In this document: piece by piece, positions 22,918-33,133 of the stretch
Layout: each line of letters begins with the position of its first letter
Numbering within the stretch: the first letter of the stretch is position 1
NCBI GenBank assembly: GCA_013141055.1
Contig: JABFRS010000002.1
Coordinates: 1,178,001-1,242,000 of the forward strand
Length of the DNA: 64,000 nt
Reading direction: 5' to 3'
DNA from: Cyclobacteriaceae bacterium
GTDB taxonomy: Bacteria; Bacteroidota; Bacteroidia; Cytophagales; Cyclobacteriaceae
Program-made: the position numbers and the translations under genes
The notes under the pieces: generated by a model
Database searches by the model: none
What the model was told of the DNA's origin: nothing
The model's input: only the letters and a program-made list of their open reading frames with translations

Positions 22918-24045
22918 ATGGATATGGAACTGAAGATATTGATGCTGGAGGATGTTGAAGAGGACTCACTTTTAATACAGCGTGTTTTACAAAAAGCAGG
23001 AATAAGATTTGAATCCCTGCGTGTGGATTCAAAAGAAGATTTTATCAGAAGCATTGATTCTTTCCAGCCGGATATTGTTCTGTCCGATCACGCATTACCC
23101 CAGTTTAACTCCAGTGAAGCACTCCGCATCTTCAAGGAAAAATCATCCATGACTCCCTTTATCCTGGTTACGGGAGCGGTATCAGAAGAGTTTGCAGTCT
23201 CCTCTCTTCATCTTGGCGCTGACGATTACATTTTAAAGTCCAATCTCGCACGACTTCCTTCTGCTATTAATAATGCTATCAACAAAAAAAAGGCGGAGCG
23301 TGAAAGGGCCATTGCCAATCATTCACTGATGCTTCAGAATCAGGAACTGAAAAAGCTGAACCAGGAGCTTGACAGATTTGTGTACAGCACTTCTCATAAT
23401 CTTCGTGCACCACTTCTTTCTGTTCTGGGACTGGTCCGCCTGTCACGTCAGGAGATAGAAAACAAAACCACCGAAGAGCTGCCCCAGTACTTTGAGATGA
23501 TCGAAAAAAGCATCACGCAGCTGGATACTACCCTTCGTCAGATCATTGACTATTCAAAGAACGCACGACTGGAAGAAGAACCCGATGAGATCAACTTTGA
23601 AGACCTCCTTCAGGGTACATTTGATTACATGAAGTTTATCAATGGAGCGACCAACATCAGTCAGAACATCGTTATTCATGAAGGTCCTTCATTCTATTGC
23701 GGAAAAATGCGCATGAACTTTGTGCTTCAGAATCTTATTTCCAACTCAATTAAATACTATGATGCTACAAAGGATAATCCATTTGTAAAGGTAGAAGTAT
23801 TTAAAAATGAATCGGAAGCAAGGATTGTTATCGAAGACAATGGTATCGGTATATCGAAGAAATACCAGGAAAATATCTTTGACATGTTCTTCCGCGCTAC
23901 CGAAAGAAGCGACGGGTCGGGTCTCGGACTTTACATTGTAAAAGAGACCATCGACATGATGGGCGGAAGGATTGAATTGAATTCAGAAAAAAACAAGGGG
24001 ACTTCCGTAACACTGACAATTCCCAACTTCAGACGAACTGGCTGA
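22918..24045 (+). CDS. Receiver domain-histidine kinase hybrid
   Basis: A 375-aa cytosolic protein. An N-terminal receiver domain (about 5-120, phosphoacceptor Asp57 in DIVLSDHALP) is joined by a coiled coil (125-155) to a HisKA domain with His160 (STSHNLRAPL). The HATPase domain has the N box (QNLISNSIKY, 271-280), G1 DNGIGI (307-312) and G2 GSGLGL (334-339). No sensor or membrane segment is present, so input comes through the receiver from another kinase. The ATG at 22918 follows AGTAAGG. It sits directly after the single-domain response regulator and likely phosphorylates it. Confidence 0.93.
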   Translation: MDMELKILMLEDVEEDSLLIQRVLQKAGIRFESLRVDSKEDFIRSIDSFQPDIVLSDHALPQFNSSEALRIFKEKSSMTPFILVTGAVSEEFAVSSLHLGADDYILKSNLARLPSAINNAINKKKAERERAIANHSLMLQNQELKKLNQELDRFVYSTSHNLRAPLLSVLGLVRLSRQEIENKTTEELPQYFEMIEKSITQLDTTLRQIIDYSKNARLEEEPDEINFEDLLQGTFDYMKFINGATNISQNIVIHEGPSFYCGKMRMNFVLQNLISNSIKYYDATKDNPFVKVEVFKNESEARIVIEDNGIGISKKYQENIFDMFFRATERSDGSGLGLYIVKETIDMMGGRIELNSEKNKGTSVTLTIPNFRRTG

Positions 24046-24067
24046 CCGGAATTTGCGTTAGCGCACA

Positions 24068-24604
24068 ATGATCCACAAAAAATCTGTGCTCGCCATCTGC
24101 GGCAGCACGCGCAGCAACTCAACCAATGAAGCAATCCTCAAAGGAATTGCAACAACCTACTCATCCGAATTCAAACTTGAGCTTTATCAGGGTATCTCCG
24201 ACCTGCCCCACTTCAATCCTGACATCGCTGACGATTCATTGTCACCATTTGTAAAAAAGTTTCGGGATAAGATCATGGCGGCGGATGGAATTCTCATCTG
24301 CACACCGGAATATGTATTCAGTCTCCCGGGCGCACTGAAGAATGCAATTGAATGGACGGTTTCCACCACGGTCTTCCTGGATAAACCTACAGCATTAATT
24401 GTGGCATCGGGTATCGGAGAAAAGACTTTTGAATCGCTTAAGCTTATTATGACTACTGTTGGATCTAAAATGAATGAGGATTCCTCAATATTAATTCAGG
24501 GAGCACGCAGCAAATTCAATCAGGAGGGAATGCCGGTTGATGAGATTGCAGGTAAGAGCATTGAAAAAATGATGAAGGGATTTATAAGTCTCTTTGATAG
24601 CTGA
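24068..24604 (+). CDS. NADPH-dependent FMN reductase family protein
   Basis: A 178-aa flavodoxin-like quinone/FMN reductase. The phosphate-binding loop GSTRSNSTN near the N-terminus and the TPEYVFSLPGALKNAIEW motif (about 77-95) that contacts the flavin isoalloxazine define the family (PF03358; YieF/ChrR, azoreductase-like). The enzyme reduces FMN, quinones or other electrophiles with NAD(P)H in the cytosol; the physiological substrate is not evident. It starts 22 nt after the kinase gene on the same strand and converges with the membrane protein gene, whose last base is adjacent to its stop. Confidence 0.92.
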   Translation: MIHKKSVLAICGSTRSNSTNEAILKGIATTYSSEFKLELYQGISDLPHFNPDIADDSLSPFVKKFRDKIMAADGILICTPEYVFSLPGALKNAIEWTVSTTVFLDKPTALIVASGIGEKTFESLKLIMTTVGSKMNEDSSILIQGARSKFNQEGMPVDEIAGKSIEKMMKGFISLFDS

Positions 24605-25174
24605 TTATTGTAAGGTCATGTACATTCTTAATGTCCATAGGATCTCATACAGGATAAAGATGGCCACCACTACCATGTGAAATCGCTCCGATCTGATCTT
24701 AATGGCAAGTCCGCTTAGCACCAAAAGAAAAGCAGTTCGTAAAAAATACTCTGTTCCCAAATGCTCAAGATATTCTTTGCCTTTTAGCCACGTATCGCCA
24801 ACATCCACGAGCAGAATGAGTATCAGCAATCCAAAAAACCATGAACGACGTGAGTAATAATAATCCTTGAAGCCTGGGTAGTCGTCTATATCATCCGGGA
24901 ACAGGATCGCACAGAGAAGAAAATAAATGACGATATACAAAATGACGAAAGCGTAATGGGTAAAAGTCCACACCTCAACATACGCAAGATGAAATTCCCA
25001 CCACCAGAAATGCGTAAGCATCATGAAGACATAGATCGACCAGGCGATGTGCACACTATACACTTTATATCGACCAGGATGCTGAATGAACTTACTGAGA
25101 CCCTTCAGAATAAGGGTAATGCCCAGACCCAAAACCATTCCAATGATGATGCGGATATGAAAAAATTGATCCAT
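24605..25174 (-). CDS. Hypothetical multi-pass membrane protein
   Basis: A 189-aa protein with about six hydrophobic segments (near 6-24, 41-58, 71-90, 112-126, 142-158, 166-184) and Trp/Tyr-rich loops (THFWWWEFHLAYVEVW). No family recognised. Small conserved membrane proteins of this sort are common in Bacteroidota. It ends directly against the FMN reductase stop and begins 20 nt downstream of the PorU2-like gene on the same strand, so it may be the distal gene of that transcript. Confidence 0.75.
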   Translation of the reverse strand: MDQFFHIRIIIGMVLGLGITLILKGLSKFIQHPGRYKVYSVHIAWSIYVFMMLTHFWWWEFHLAYVEVWTFTHYAFVILYIVIYFLLCAILFPDDIDDYPGFKDYYYSRRSWFFGLLILILLVDVGDTWLKGKEYLEHLGTEYFLRTAFLLVLSGLAIKIRSERFHMVVVAIFILYEILWTLRMYMTLQ

Positions 25175-25194
25175 AGTTAAACAATATAAAAGAA

Positions 25195-28100
25195 TCAGCG
25201 TATCAGCACCAGTCTGCCGCTCTTTGAAAACTCCTTCCCTTGTATCGAAGTTACGATCCTGAACAGGTAGATCCCCGGTGAAAGCAGGCTACCTGAATTA
25301 TCAAGAGCACTCATGGATATTTCGTTTGTGCCAATGTTCATAACATTCAACGCCTCGGAACCAAAAGTTTTAACCAAAGTACCTGTTGCTGAATAAACAT
25401 TCAATTGAAAATTGTCGGGCATCGAATTGCCAGAGAGTAATATTCTGAAGTTGAATTTATCAGAAGAGGGATTCGGATAAACTGACTGAAGCACAAAGGA
25501 TACTTTGTCGGTGACAATAAAGGTTACTTCATAAGGCTCGCTTCCGCTTCTATTACCACTGGCATCTACTGCCTCTACCCTCAATGAATACTCACCTGCG
25601 GCAAGATTATTTGGATGGTATGCGATCTCGAAATCACTGGTTGCCGTTGCTGGTTTCCAGCTTACATCTGATTGCGAGAAGTTGATTCGTTTGTATGAAC
25701 AATTCTGCAGTGCACATGGGGATTGCAGAAATAAATTAATACCCACTGTATCCTTCTTGAAAAGGAATTGATTCCTGTCAATGACTTTCGACAGGATTAT
25801 CGGTGAAGAAGAAACAATGTCGCCATTGATCACCTGTCTTCCATCAATAGTGACTTCCAGTAGAGGAGAACGGGTATCCGCCTCCACTTTCAAATGACTG
25901 TACAAAGGCAGGAGGTTGTTGTCATAATACATTTCCGGCTGGACTTTGGGATTGACAAAGACAGTTACATCATTGAGTCCTGCCTTCCCGGATGTCTTTA
26001 CAGCAACTGAGAACTTTGATGTATCTCCAGGGGCAGGAGGCTTAATGCGAAATGAGCTTTGCTGCGTCAATCGCTTTGCGCTTGAGAAGACAGAGACCTG
26101 TACCAGCAATGAATCCAGAAAATTCCTTGTAGAGATATTAGTGAATGCATATTGGGTTTTCCACTCCTGACCTTCCTGAACTATCTCCTGCTGCTTCGCT
26201 CCTTTATACAATAATATTCCCTCCGCCATTGGCTTATAGGTTACAAGCCATTTTTTTAATTGCAATGGAGTAAGATCCACAACATCGGTTGTCTTAAGAG
26301 TCAATCTTAAATAAGGATAGATCCTTGCATCAATATCCGCTAATGTAATGGAGCCAGCTGTTGTATTCTTAAGAATAGTTTCCTGTCCCGCCAGATTAAT
26401 ACCTTTTACCTCCACACTGTATTGATCGTTTGCTGTTGCTTCCGCTACACGTGACGTCAATTGCAACCATGCTTCCGCGGGACCGATCACAACAGATGAT
26501 AGTGAGCCTTGTGTATAGCGACCTGTAATAGTTTTATTCACTATGACTTGCTGTGCGTTGGCAGGTGCCTGCGAAGGCCTGAAAATTCTTGCGCTTCCCG
26601 CAGGTGATCCTTTCTTTCCAAAAATGACAAAGGGCTCACCCGGCTGAACTCCATTCAATTGATTGGTGCCCACACCAAGAAAACTCAACTGTTGTTTGAT
26701 GCCCGTCGTCCAGGATGCATAGCCCGCATCGCCAATAGAAAAAATCACAACCGAGTCGCTGGGATGAACATTGGACACCCACTGCGCAAGATCATCCTGA
26801 TGTCCCGTCTCAAGTTCTGTTGCCAGAAAATTATTGATCATCTGCGGAGCGCGACCACATGCACGGGGATCAAAGAAATTGGCAAAGGGAATCCCGGCAT
26901 ACGCTGCTGTTGAACTTTTGTCGAACGCAATAAGATTAAGAGTATTGTTGCGGCAGTATTGCTCCTGAGTGGAAACATTAAGCTCTTCCTGATTGACTTT
27001 TAGAGATGTTTGTGAATACGGTGCAGCGTTGGCACTTCCCAATGCTCTGATCTCAACCGTTGACATTGTTTCAAGAAACTGATATCGCTTTGTTTGAGGA
27101 TCGCTTGATAGGCCTACCAGCGCGTCTTCCGTAAACTGAGGGAATTTTAACTGTGACCATCCTTCAGGACTATTCTGAATAAAGATAAAAGATGAGTTCA
27201 CCCACTCACGGCTTTCTCCGGTCTGGGGATTGCTGATTTTTGTTCTCCAGTAATACACCAGTGAATCTTCCGTTAATAAAGTCAAAGGCATTTTTGCAAT
27301 CACTTTTCCTGAGATCACTTTGCGATTTAAATAGGGACTGTCGAAAGTAGCGGCAGTATCAATCTCAATGGCAAATGATCGTGTGTCTGCCTGTAGGTCT
27401 GTGTTCTGAAATGTCAGATTAACCGAACTTGTATTGACGATGGCATAGTTGGAAGGGAATAAGTTCTTTGTTCCATTCAATGGAATAAAATAGCCAACCG
27501 AAGTTGTGTTGTTGGTCTTATCAAGCTCAGGGATAAGATTGTTCGGATCGATGGTAATAGCAAAATTGTTACTACCGGATTCCGCTGTGCTTCCACCCTT
27601 CTTCACGACAAACCTCACTACATCGGTATAAAGAATGGGATCGACCTGGGAATTATAAACAACTACTGAATTATCACTCAGTGTTCTCGTCACGCGCACT
27701 TCAACCAAACCCGGTTGAGCCCTTCCGAAATTACGAACACGAATGTCAATAGCAAATGAATCAGAACGCGCGGTGACAGGATTTCCATCCATGGAAACAA
27801 TTGAGACCGATCCGCTATTGATTTCATAATCCGGCTTACGCGCACCGAAGAGAGCAACGGCAGGATCTCCCAGCAACATCATCTGCTGAACCTGAGTGAT
27901 GGAGGTAAGATCGGCACCTGCCTGAGAAAGATATCTCTTACCGGTTTCCTTCTGAACTTCTCCCACTCCTTTTCTTATGAATGTTGAATCACCAAAAGCA
28001 ACTGAATAAAAAATATCAGAATACAGTCTTAATGTATTTGTGAATCCAAATGAGCTGTGGGCAATAAAAGACTTAGCTCCTTTGTTAGCAGTCAGCATCC

Positions 28101-30147
28101 AGTCTTCTCCGAAAGTAACACGGTTGTCAAAAAATCTTCCTGCGTTACATCCATTGATCAGAAATCCGGGATACTTTCCTGCATTGTTGTATCCTAATGT
28201 TGGATCGCTGACATATCCGATATCAATATCAATTGTTCCCGGACCCGAGTGACCAAAGAAAGTAATCAGGTCGAGACCTTTGTTTACCTGGTCTTTGACA
28301 TTGATAAGCTCAACATTTAATGTTTGCTTCGAGATCGTTTCTATTTTCCCACCAAGATAAAATGATTCACCAATTGCTTTGAACCCATCAACATACTGCC
28401 GGAAAACTTCTGGCTCACCGGCATTAATACCTCCACTGAGATGCAGCAGGTCTTTTCTCCAGAGATCATTGAAGGGAAGACTTTCTGTTTCTTTTATCTT
28501 ATTTAAGTAAGCAGCAACCTGTACCGGTGTGCTTGCTGTCAGTCTCCCGGTAGGCACTGCTGGTTCAAATGAAGTTCCATCCAGTCCGGCCGTAAAAGCC
28601 ATGTCAGCTCCTGGCATACCTGCAGATGGTACAAGGTCACGAAGATCTGCAGGCAAGAATGAAGTCTTGCGATAGAATCCCTGAGAGACTTCCAGTCCTT
28701 TTCCGATGATGAATAAGAATTTAGGATCGCCACCACCCACCATGTACTTCATGAATTGATAGATCGCCCGCGGAGAAGTCTCACCATAATTAAACTGATT
28801 GTAAAGCTGATCCACAGGAACCGTGAGTGTATCATAACCTCCACCTGCAGAAGAGGCACGATACGCTGCATAACTTTGAACTGCATCCCCGTAACCGAGG
28901 GCTGGCTTCATCAATGAACGATTTGAAATGATGATGTAGTCATGTAATGAAGGAGAGAACGATCGGAAACTGACTTTGCGAAGCGTTGGAGAAAGTGTGG
29001 TTCCTGAAATGTATAGTTTCTTACCGGAAAGTGTAACGGCACTGGTACCACCGGAGATGGGAGTTGTACCAATCATGCTGACATTGTTCTTATCACTAAT
29101 GTCCCAGATGCGTGCGCCTATTGGAGAATTTTGTATTTCAATGTATGATCTTTGAGATGCATTGGGAACAAGACTTATTGTTTTAGAGGAAACTCCATTG
29201 AAGTCAAAGCTCTGGGGAAAATTAACTTTTGCATACGATAGACTTAGCTGATCGCGTGATGTAGATGTCAACCGAACGCTTACAATCATCTTTCCATCGC
29301 TTCCGATATCCGACCAGTCGAGTAAAGAAGTAAGTTTTACTGTCTCATACCCGGCAAAACCTTGAGCGATCACCAGTCGTGAGCCGCCTGCATTAGGTCC
29401 GACATATACCTCCACCTGGTGACTAACATCATCACGACCTGCAAGAAGAAGTTCAAGCTGGGGTGTTCCTGACGGAGTTACACCTCTTACGATATTGTCG
29501 ATAAGAAAGTCCCGCTGACCTGTACATCCTGAAAGATTCTTACAAATGTTCAATCCTGTCCAGCCCTCTCCCTGATCAAAGGCAGTGCTTTGTATTTCAC
29601 CAAGGACTGTAAGGCCACCGGAGTATTCATTGGAATAAACCTGAAGACGTTCTTCGGTGTGATAGATTTCTACCGGTAAACTTGAACTATTGGTTTCTGA
29701 AAACAGAGACATGCGCTTTCCCTGTATCGGAAGAGAATTCCAGGTAAGGAAATAAGAAGTGGTATCACTGAATAAATTATAATATGGATGGGGTTGTAAG
29801 GAAGAAGGTTTATAAAGGTCGGCATCCAGAGTACCGTCATTTCTTCTGCCATAAAATTCTATGAAGTCGGCGGGATCAAAAGAAGCATCTGACTGCCCTT
29901 GAACAAAAATCGATTGTTCGTTGCCGCGGTGAAAGAGATTGATCTTCCTTGGATCTATACTTCCGATGGGAACACCCGCTGCCTGAAGATCAGCATAGGA
30001 AATTCTATATATACCGTCCTGAGAAACGGGTATTTTATAGTAGGATTGGGTGAAGTTGATCCATTCATTGGAAAACTGGGCTATGGCTGGCGAGGCGGCA
30101 ATTGCCATCAGACATAATAATGTGTAAACCCGAATCTTTCCCTTCAA
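25195..30147 (-). CDS. porU2: C25 gingipain-type cell-surface protein with T9SS C-terminal domain (PorU2-like)
   Basis: About 1650 residues. The signal peptide KGKIRVYTLLCLMAIAASPAIAQ fits a start at the TTG at 30147; an ATG at 30234 would add 29 residues with another hydrophobic stretch. A beta-rich N-terminal region is followed by the C25 peptidase domain with the catalytic His in ITFFGHSGPG (near 660) and Cys in LINGCNAG (near 695, counted from 30234). Ig-like and CARDB-like repeats follow (VDIRVRNFGRAQPG, LIPELDKTNNTTS) and the last 85 residues are a type IX secretion sorting domain (YPNPSSDKF, then SPGIYLFRI). Architecture matches the PorU2 sortase-like family rather than gingipains. Cell surface or outer membrane. 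Confidence 0.88.
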   Translation of the reverse strand: MKGKIRVYTLLCLMAIAASPAIAQFSNEWINFTQSYYKIPVSQDGIYRISYADLQAAGVPIGSIDPRKINLFHRGNEQSIFVQGQSDASFDPADFIEFYGRRNDGTLDADLYKPSSLQPHPYYNLFSDTTSYFLTWNSLPIQGKRMSLFSETNSSSLPVEIYHTEERLQVYSNEYSGGLTVLGEIQSTAFDQGEGWTGLNICKNLSGCTGQRDFLIDNIVRGVTPSGTPQLELLLAGRDDVSHQVEVYVGPNAGGSRLVIAQGFAGYETVKLTSLLDWSDIGSDGKMIVSVRLTSTSRDQLSLSYAKVNFPQSFDFNGVSSKTISLVPNASQRSYIEIQNSPIGARIWDISDKNNVSMIGTTPISGGTSAVTLSGKKLYISGTTLSPTLRKVSFRSFSPSLHDYIIISNRSLMKPALGYGDAVQSYAAYRASSAGGGYDTLTVPVDQLYNQFNYGETSPRAIYQFMKYMVGGGDPKFLFIIGKGLEVSQGFYRKTSFLPADLRDLVPSAGMPGADMAFTAGLDGTSFEPAVPTGRLTASTPVQVAAYLNKIKETESLPFNDLWRKDLLHLSGGINAGEPEVFRQYVDGFKAIGESFYLGGKIETISKQTLNVELINVKDQVNKGLDLITFFGHSGPGTIDIDIGYVSDPTLGYNNAGKYPGFLINGCNAGRFFDNRVTFGEDWMLTANKGAKSFIAHSSFGFTNTLRLYSDIFYSVAFGDSTFIRKGVGEVQKETGKRYLSQAGADLTSITQVQQMMLLGDPAVALFGARKPDYEINSGSVSIVSMDGNPVTARSDSFAIDIRVRNFGRAQPGLVEVRVTRTLSDNSVVVYNSQVDPILYTDVVRFVVKKGGSTAESGSNNFAITIDPNNLIPELDKTNNTTSVGYFIPLNGTKNLFPSNYAIVNTSSVNLTFQNTDLQADTRSFAIEIDTAATFDSPYLNRKVISGKVIAKMPLTLLTEDSLVYYWRTKISNPQTGESREWVNSSFIFIQNSPEGWSQLKFPQFTEDALVGLSSDPQTKRYQFLETMSTVEIRALGSANAAPYSQTSLKVNQEELNVSTQEQYCRNNTLNLIAFDKSSTAAYAGIPFANFFDPRACGRAPQMINNFLATELETGHQDDLAQWVSNVHPSDSVVIFSIGDAGYASWTTGIKQQLSFLGVGTNQLNGVQPGEPFVIFGKKGSPAGSARIFRPSQAPANAQQVIVNKTITGRYTQGSLSSVVIGPAEAWLQLTSRVAEATANDQYSVEVKGINLAGQETILKNTTAGSITLADIDARIYPYLRLTLKTTDVVDLTPLQLKKWLVTYKPMAEGILLYKGAKQQEIVQEGQEWKTQYAFTNISTRNFLDSLLVQVSVFSSAKRLTQQSSFRIKPPAPGDTSKFSVAVKTSGKAGLNDVTVFVNPKVQPEMYYDNNLLPLYSHLKVEADTRSPLLEVTIDGRQVINGDIVSSSPIILSKVIDRNQFLFKKDTVGINLFLQSPCALQNCSYKRINFSQSDVSWKPATATSDFEIAYHPNNLAAGEYSLRVEAVDASGNRSGSEPYEVTFIVTDKVSFVLQSVYPNPSSDKFNFRILLSGNSMPDNFQLNVYSATGTLVKTFGSEALNVMNIGTNEISMSALDNSGSLLSPGIYLFRIVTSIQGKEFSKSGRLVLIR

Positions 30148-30329
30148 AGCCGTTTCCGTTAAAATCAGTCCAGTAAATAAGGTAAATACAGCAATTCGTA
30201 AGGATGTAAATGGCTTTTTTTGCCCGAAATCCAAGAAATATAAAAATAATGCAAAATATCCTCATAGTACTTGGCCATGCATAGTACTTTACCGTATAAG
30301 TCACAGGGGCCTTATTTTAAAGTGTATGT

Positions 30330-30671
30330 ATGAATCTTGAAAACACACAGGTACAGATGAGGAAGGGCATATTGGAATATTGCATCCTTCACATCATTGC
30401 GCGGGGGGAAGTGTACGCCTCCGACATGTTGGAAGAACTGACCCTGGCACACATGATTGTGGTGGAAGGAACTCTTTATCCCCTTCTCACACGATTAAAG
30501 AATGCAGGATTGGTGGAATATAAATGGGTGGAGTCCAAATCGGGTCCGCCACGAAAATATTACAAGCTCACGGATACGGGATCTCACTTTCTGAAGGGAC
30601 TTTCCGACACCTGGGATGAGTTGGTTCAATCAACGGACCAGATCACACAGAAATCAAAAGCAAGCGTTTAA
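30330..30671 (+). CDS. PadR-family transcriptional regulator
   Basis: A 113-aa winged-helix PadR regulator: RKGILEYCILHIIARGEVYASDML at the start, then the wing region EGTLYPLLTRLKNAGLVEY and PPRKYYKLTDTG. It lies 35 nt before a PspC-domain membrane protein gene and probably regulates that operon, an arrangement frequent in Bacteroidota and Firmicutes. Divergent from the PorU2-like gene, so the 96- to 183-nt gap carries two promoters. Confidence 0.93.
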   Translation: MNLENTQVQMRKGILEYCILHIIARGEVYASDMLEELTLAHMIVVEGTLYPLLTRLKNAGLVEYKWVESKSGPPRKYYKLTDTGSHFLKGLSDTWDELVQSTDQITQKSKASV

Positions 30672-30706
30672 AAATTAATCCAACACTCCTATCTTTTAGT
30701 AGAGAT

Positions 30707-33091
30707 ATGAAAAAGAACATCAGCATCAACATCAGCGGTATAATTTTCCACATAGAGGAAGACGGTTACGATACCCTGCGCAAATACCTGGACTCTGTTA
30801 ATAAGTACTTCGCTTCGTTTGATGACAACAGCGAGATCCTATCTGACATTGAATCCAGAATTGCCGAGATATTTCTGTCCAAGCTCAACGATGGAAAACA
30901 GGTCATCACATCCGAAGATGTCAGCAGCCTTATTTCGACCATGGGTAGCGTGAGTGATTTCAAAGCAGCAGAAGAAACAGAATTCGCTGCCGGAGAACCT
31001 GCACGCGAAACAAAGCAGCAATCATCATCCTCAACAACATCAGCACCACGAAAACTCTTCCGTGATCAAAACAGAAAGATCCTGGGTGGTGTATGCGCCG
31101 GCTTAGGGCATTACTTCAGTGTTGATCCGGTATGGCCAAGATTACTGTTTGCACTATTGGTTGTCGGCACATCAGGGATCTTCCTACTGGTTTACATAGT
31201 ATTATGGATTGTGTTGCCGATCTCTCACTTTGAAGATGAAGCATCCATCAAAAAGATGTATCGTGACCCCGACAAGAAAGTTGTGGGTGGTGTGGCAGCT
31301 GGTGTGGCAGCCTTCTTCAGCGCTGATATCGCGATCATCAGGCTCCTGTTTGTTATCGCAGCCATCTTTGGTGGAGTTGGTATCGTATTATACATAGTCC
31401 TCTGGATCGTGCTTCCAGAGGCTAAAACAATTACCGAAAAAATGAAAATGCAGGGCGAACCTGTGACGCTGTCCAACATTGAATCCACCGTTAAGAAAGG
31501 ATTGAATGAAAAGGAAAGTGATGAAAGTATTCTGGCAAGGATCATTCTATTTCCATTCAGAGCCATCGCCCTTGTTTTGAATGCATTGGGGAAAGTATTA
31601 GGTCCGGTTTTAAGTCTTCTGATTGATATTCTTCGCGTTGCAATCGGATTATCTATCTCATTCACCGGATTATTGCTGATCCTATGCTTGCTGATGGCAT
31701 TCGGAATATTGATCGGACTATTTCATGCACCGGATTGGAACTTCTTCTCCGATTGGGGTGGAAATACTCCTAACCTTCCGCTTGCAGCGATCCGCAATAG
31801 CTTTCCAACATTCTCCCTGATCTTTGGATTCCTGGCTACTTTCATTCCGGCACTGTTCCTGATGCTGATTGGTAATTCCATCATTGCCAAAAGACTGGTC
31901 TTCCGTGCTGCTGTTGGATGGTCATTGTTTGTGGTCTTCTTTGTAAGTCTTGCTGTGGTCAGCTTCAGTGTACCACAAATCATATATGGATTTAAAGAGA
32001 AGGGTGAGTTCAGGGAAGAGCTTACATTTAATATCCAGGGAAAAACTCCAGTCTTCAATATCAATGAAACAGGAATGGATGATTATAACGGGACTTCCCT
32101 TTCCTTCAAGGGCTATGATGGCAAAGAGATCAAGCTGATCGAAAGATTTAAGTCGCAGGGAGCATCAAGAAAAATCGCGATGGAAAATGCTCAGATGGTC
32201 GAATATCATGTAGCTCAGACCGACAGCATCATTGCGTTTGATTCGGATGTGACCTTTAAGAAAGATTCAAAGTTCCGTGTACAGCAACTCGATATCGATG
32301 TAATGATTCCTTACAATCAACCCTTTGTAGTGGATGCAAAGCTATGGCGAATGATTAACACGGATATCGTTGATGTACGTGATTATGATTTCTCGCTCAA
32401 TGAGGATACACAAACCTGGAAGATGACTGACAAGGGTCTTGAATGTACAAGTTGTTCTATCGCTGTAACGGATCGCACTAACAAAGCTTCGGATCAGTTT
32501 GGATACAGCGATTTTAATTCCTTGGACCTCAAAGGAATTCTGAATGTAAGGATTGAAAAAGGTGAAAATTATGCAGTCGAATTAAAAGGACCAGAATCTG
32601 AAAAAAGGAGATATGAAATATATACCAACGGAGGGACACTGGTGGTCGACTATGATAATCACAGCAAAGTCTTCTGGAAGAAAAATTCCCAAAGTGACAA
32701 TGAGATGAGGATCATTATTACCATGCCTGAACTTCACGACATCAGGATGCAGGGAGCCGGGAAATTGAAATTCAAGGGCTTTGACGAAAATGAAGTGGAT
32801 ATTCAGTTGAACGGGGCCATTGTCGGAGAGGGTGATCTGAATGCTGTTACTTTAAATGTTGATCTAAATGGAGCATCATCTCTGGAGTTATCAGGCAGTG
32901 GGAAATTTCTGGAGGCCGACATTGCCGGCGTTTCCGGTCTGCGTGCTTTTGGTTATGAGGTGAAACATTGCATTGTAGAAGCCCATGGAGCCTCCACTGC
33001 AAAAGTCAATGTAACGGAACGGTTAGAGATCAAGGAAGGAATTGTCAGCAGTGTTACGCATCGCGGAAATCCAGAAATCATAAAGAACTAA
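30707..33091 (+). CDS. PspC-domain membrane protein with C-terminal DUF2807 domain
   Basis: A 794-aa envelope-stress-type protein. The N-terminal about 100 residues form a small soluble domain (ISINISGIIFHIEEDGYD). Two tandem PspC domains follow: RKILGGVCAGLGHYFSVDP with its helix to about 170, and KKVVGGVAAGVAAFFSADI to about 235. Several further membrane helices (about 280-430) lead to an extracytoplasmic beta domain (430-590) and a DUF2807 right-handed beta-helix at the end (DFNSLDLKGILNVRIEKG, IRMQGAGKLKFKGF, LNGASSLELSGSG). The duplication of PspC is visible directly. Likely part of a membrane stress response controlled by the PadR gene before it. Confidence 0.92.
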   Translation: MKKNISINISGIIFHIEEDGYDTLRKYLDSVNKYFASFDDNSEILSDIESRIAEIFLSKLNDGKQVITSEDVSSLISTMGSVSDFKAAEETEFAAGEPARETKQQSSSSTTSAPRKLFRDQNRKILGGVCAGLGHYFSVDPVWPRLLFALLVVGTSGIFLLVYIVLWIVLPISHFEDEASIKKMYRDPDKKVVGGVAAGVAAFFSADIAIIRLLFVIAAIFGGVGIVLYIVLWIVLPEAKTITEKMKMQGEPVTLSNIESTVKKGLNEKESDESILARIILFPFRAIALVLNALGKVLGPVLSLLIDILRVAIGLSISFTGLLLILCLLMAFGILIGLFHAPDWNFFSDWGGNTPNLPLAAIRNSFPTFSLIFGFLATFIPALFLMLIGNSIIAKRLVFRAAVGWSLFVVFFVSLAVVSFSVPQIIYGFKEKGEFREELTFNIQGKTPVFNINETGMDDYNGTSLSFKGYDGKEIKLIERFKSQGASRKIAMENAQMVEYHVAQTDSIIAFDSDVTFKKDSKFRVQQLDIDVMIPYNQPFVVDAKLWRMINTDIVDVRDYDFSLNEDTQTWKMTDKGLECTSCSIAVTDRTNKASDQFGYSDFNSLDLKGILNVRIEKGENYAVELKGPESEKRRYEIYTNGGTLVVDYDNHSKVFWKKNSQSDNEMRIIITMPELHDIRMQGAGKLKFKGFDENEVDIQLNGAIVGEGDLNAVTLNVDLNGASSLELSGSGKFLEADIAGVSGLRAFGYEVKHCIVEAHGASTAKVNVTERLEIKEGIVSSVTHRGNPEIIKN

Positions 33092-33103
33092 AATTGATGT
33101 TAT

Positions 33104-33133
33104 GTGCCTGAGTTTGAACCCACACTCAGGCAC
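33104..33133 (+). terminator. Hairpin after PspC gene
   Basis: GTGCCTGAGT and ACTCAGGCAC, a 10-bp perfect stem with a 10-nt loop, 13 nt after the stop. The T tract that follows is weak (TTCATTATCTT), so it may be a factor-assisted terminator. Confidence 0.65.

Noticed and set aside
31225..31665. 146-codon minus-strand frame inside the PspC gene
   Set aside because: Shadow of a strongly recognised membrane protein gene.
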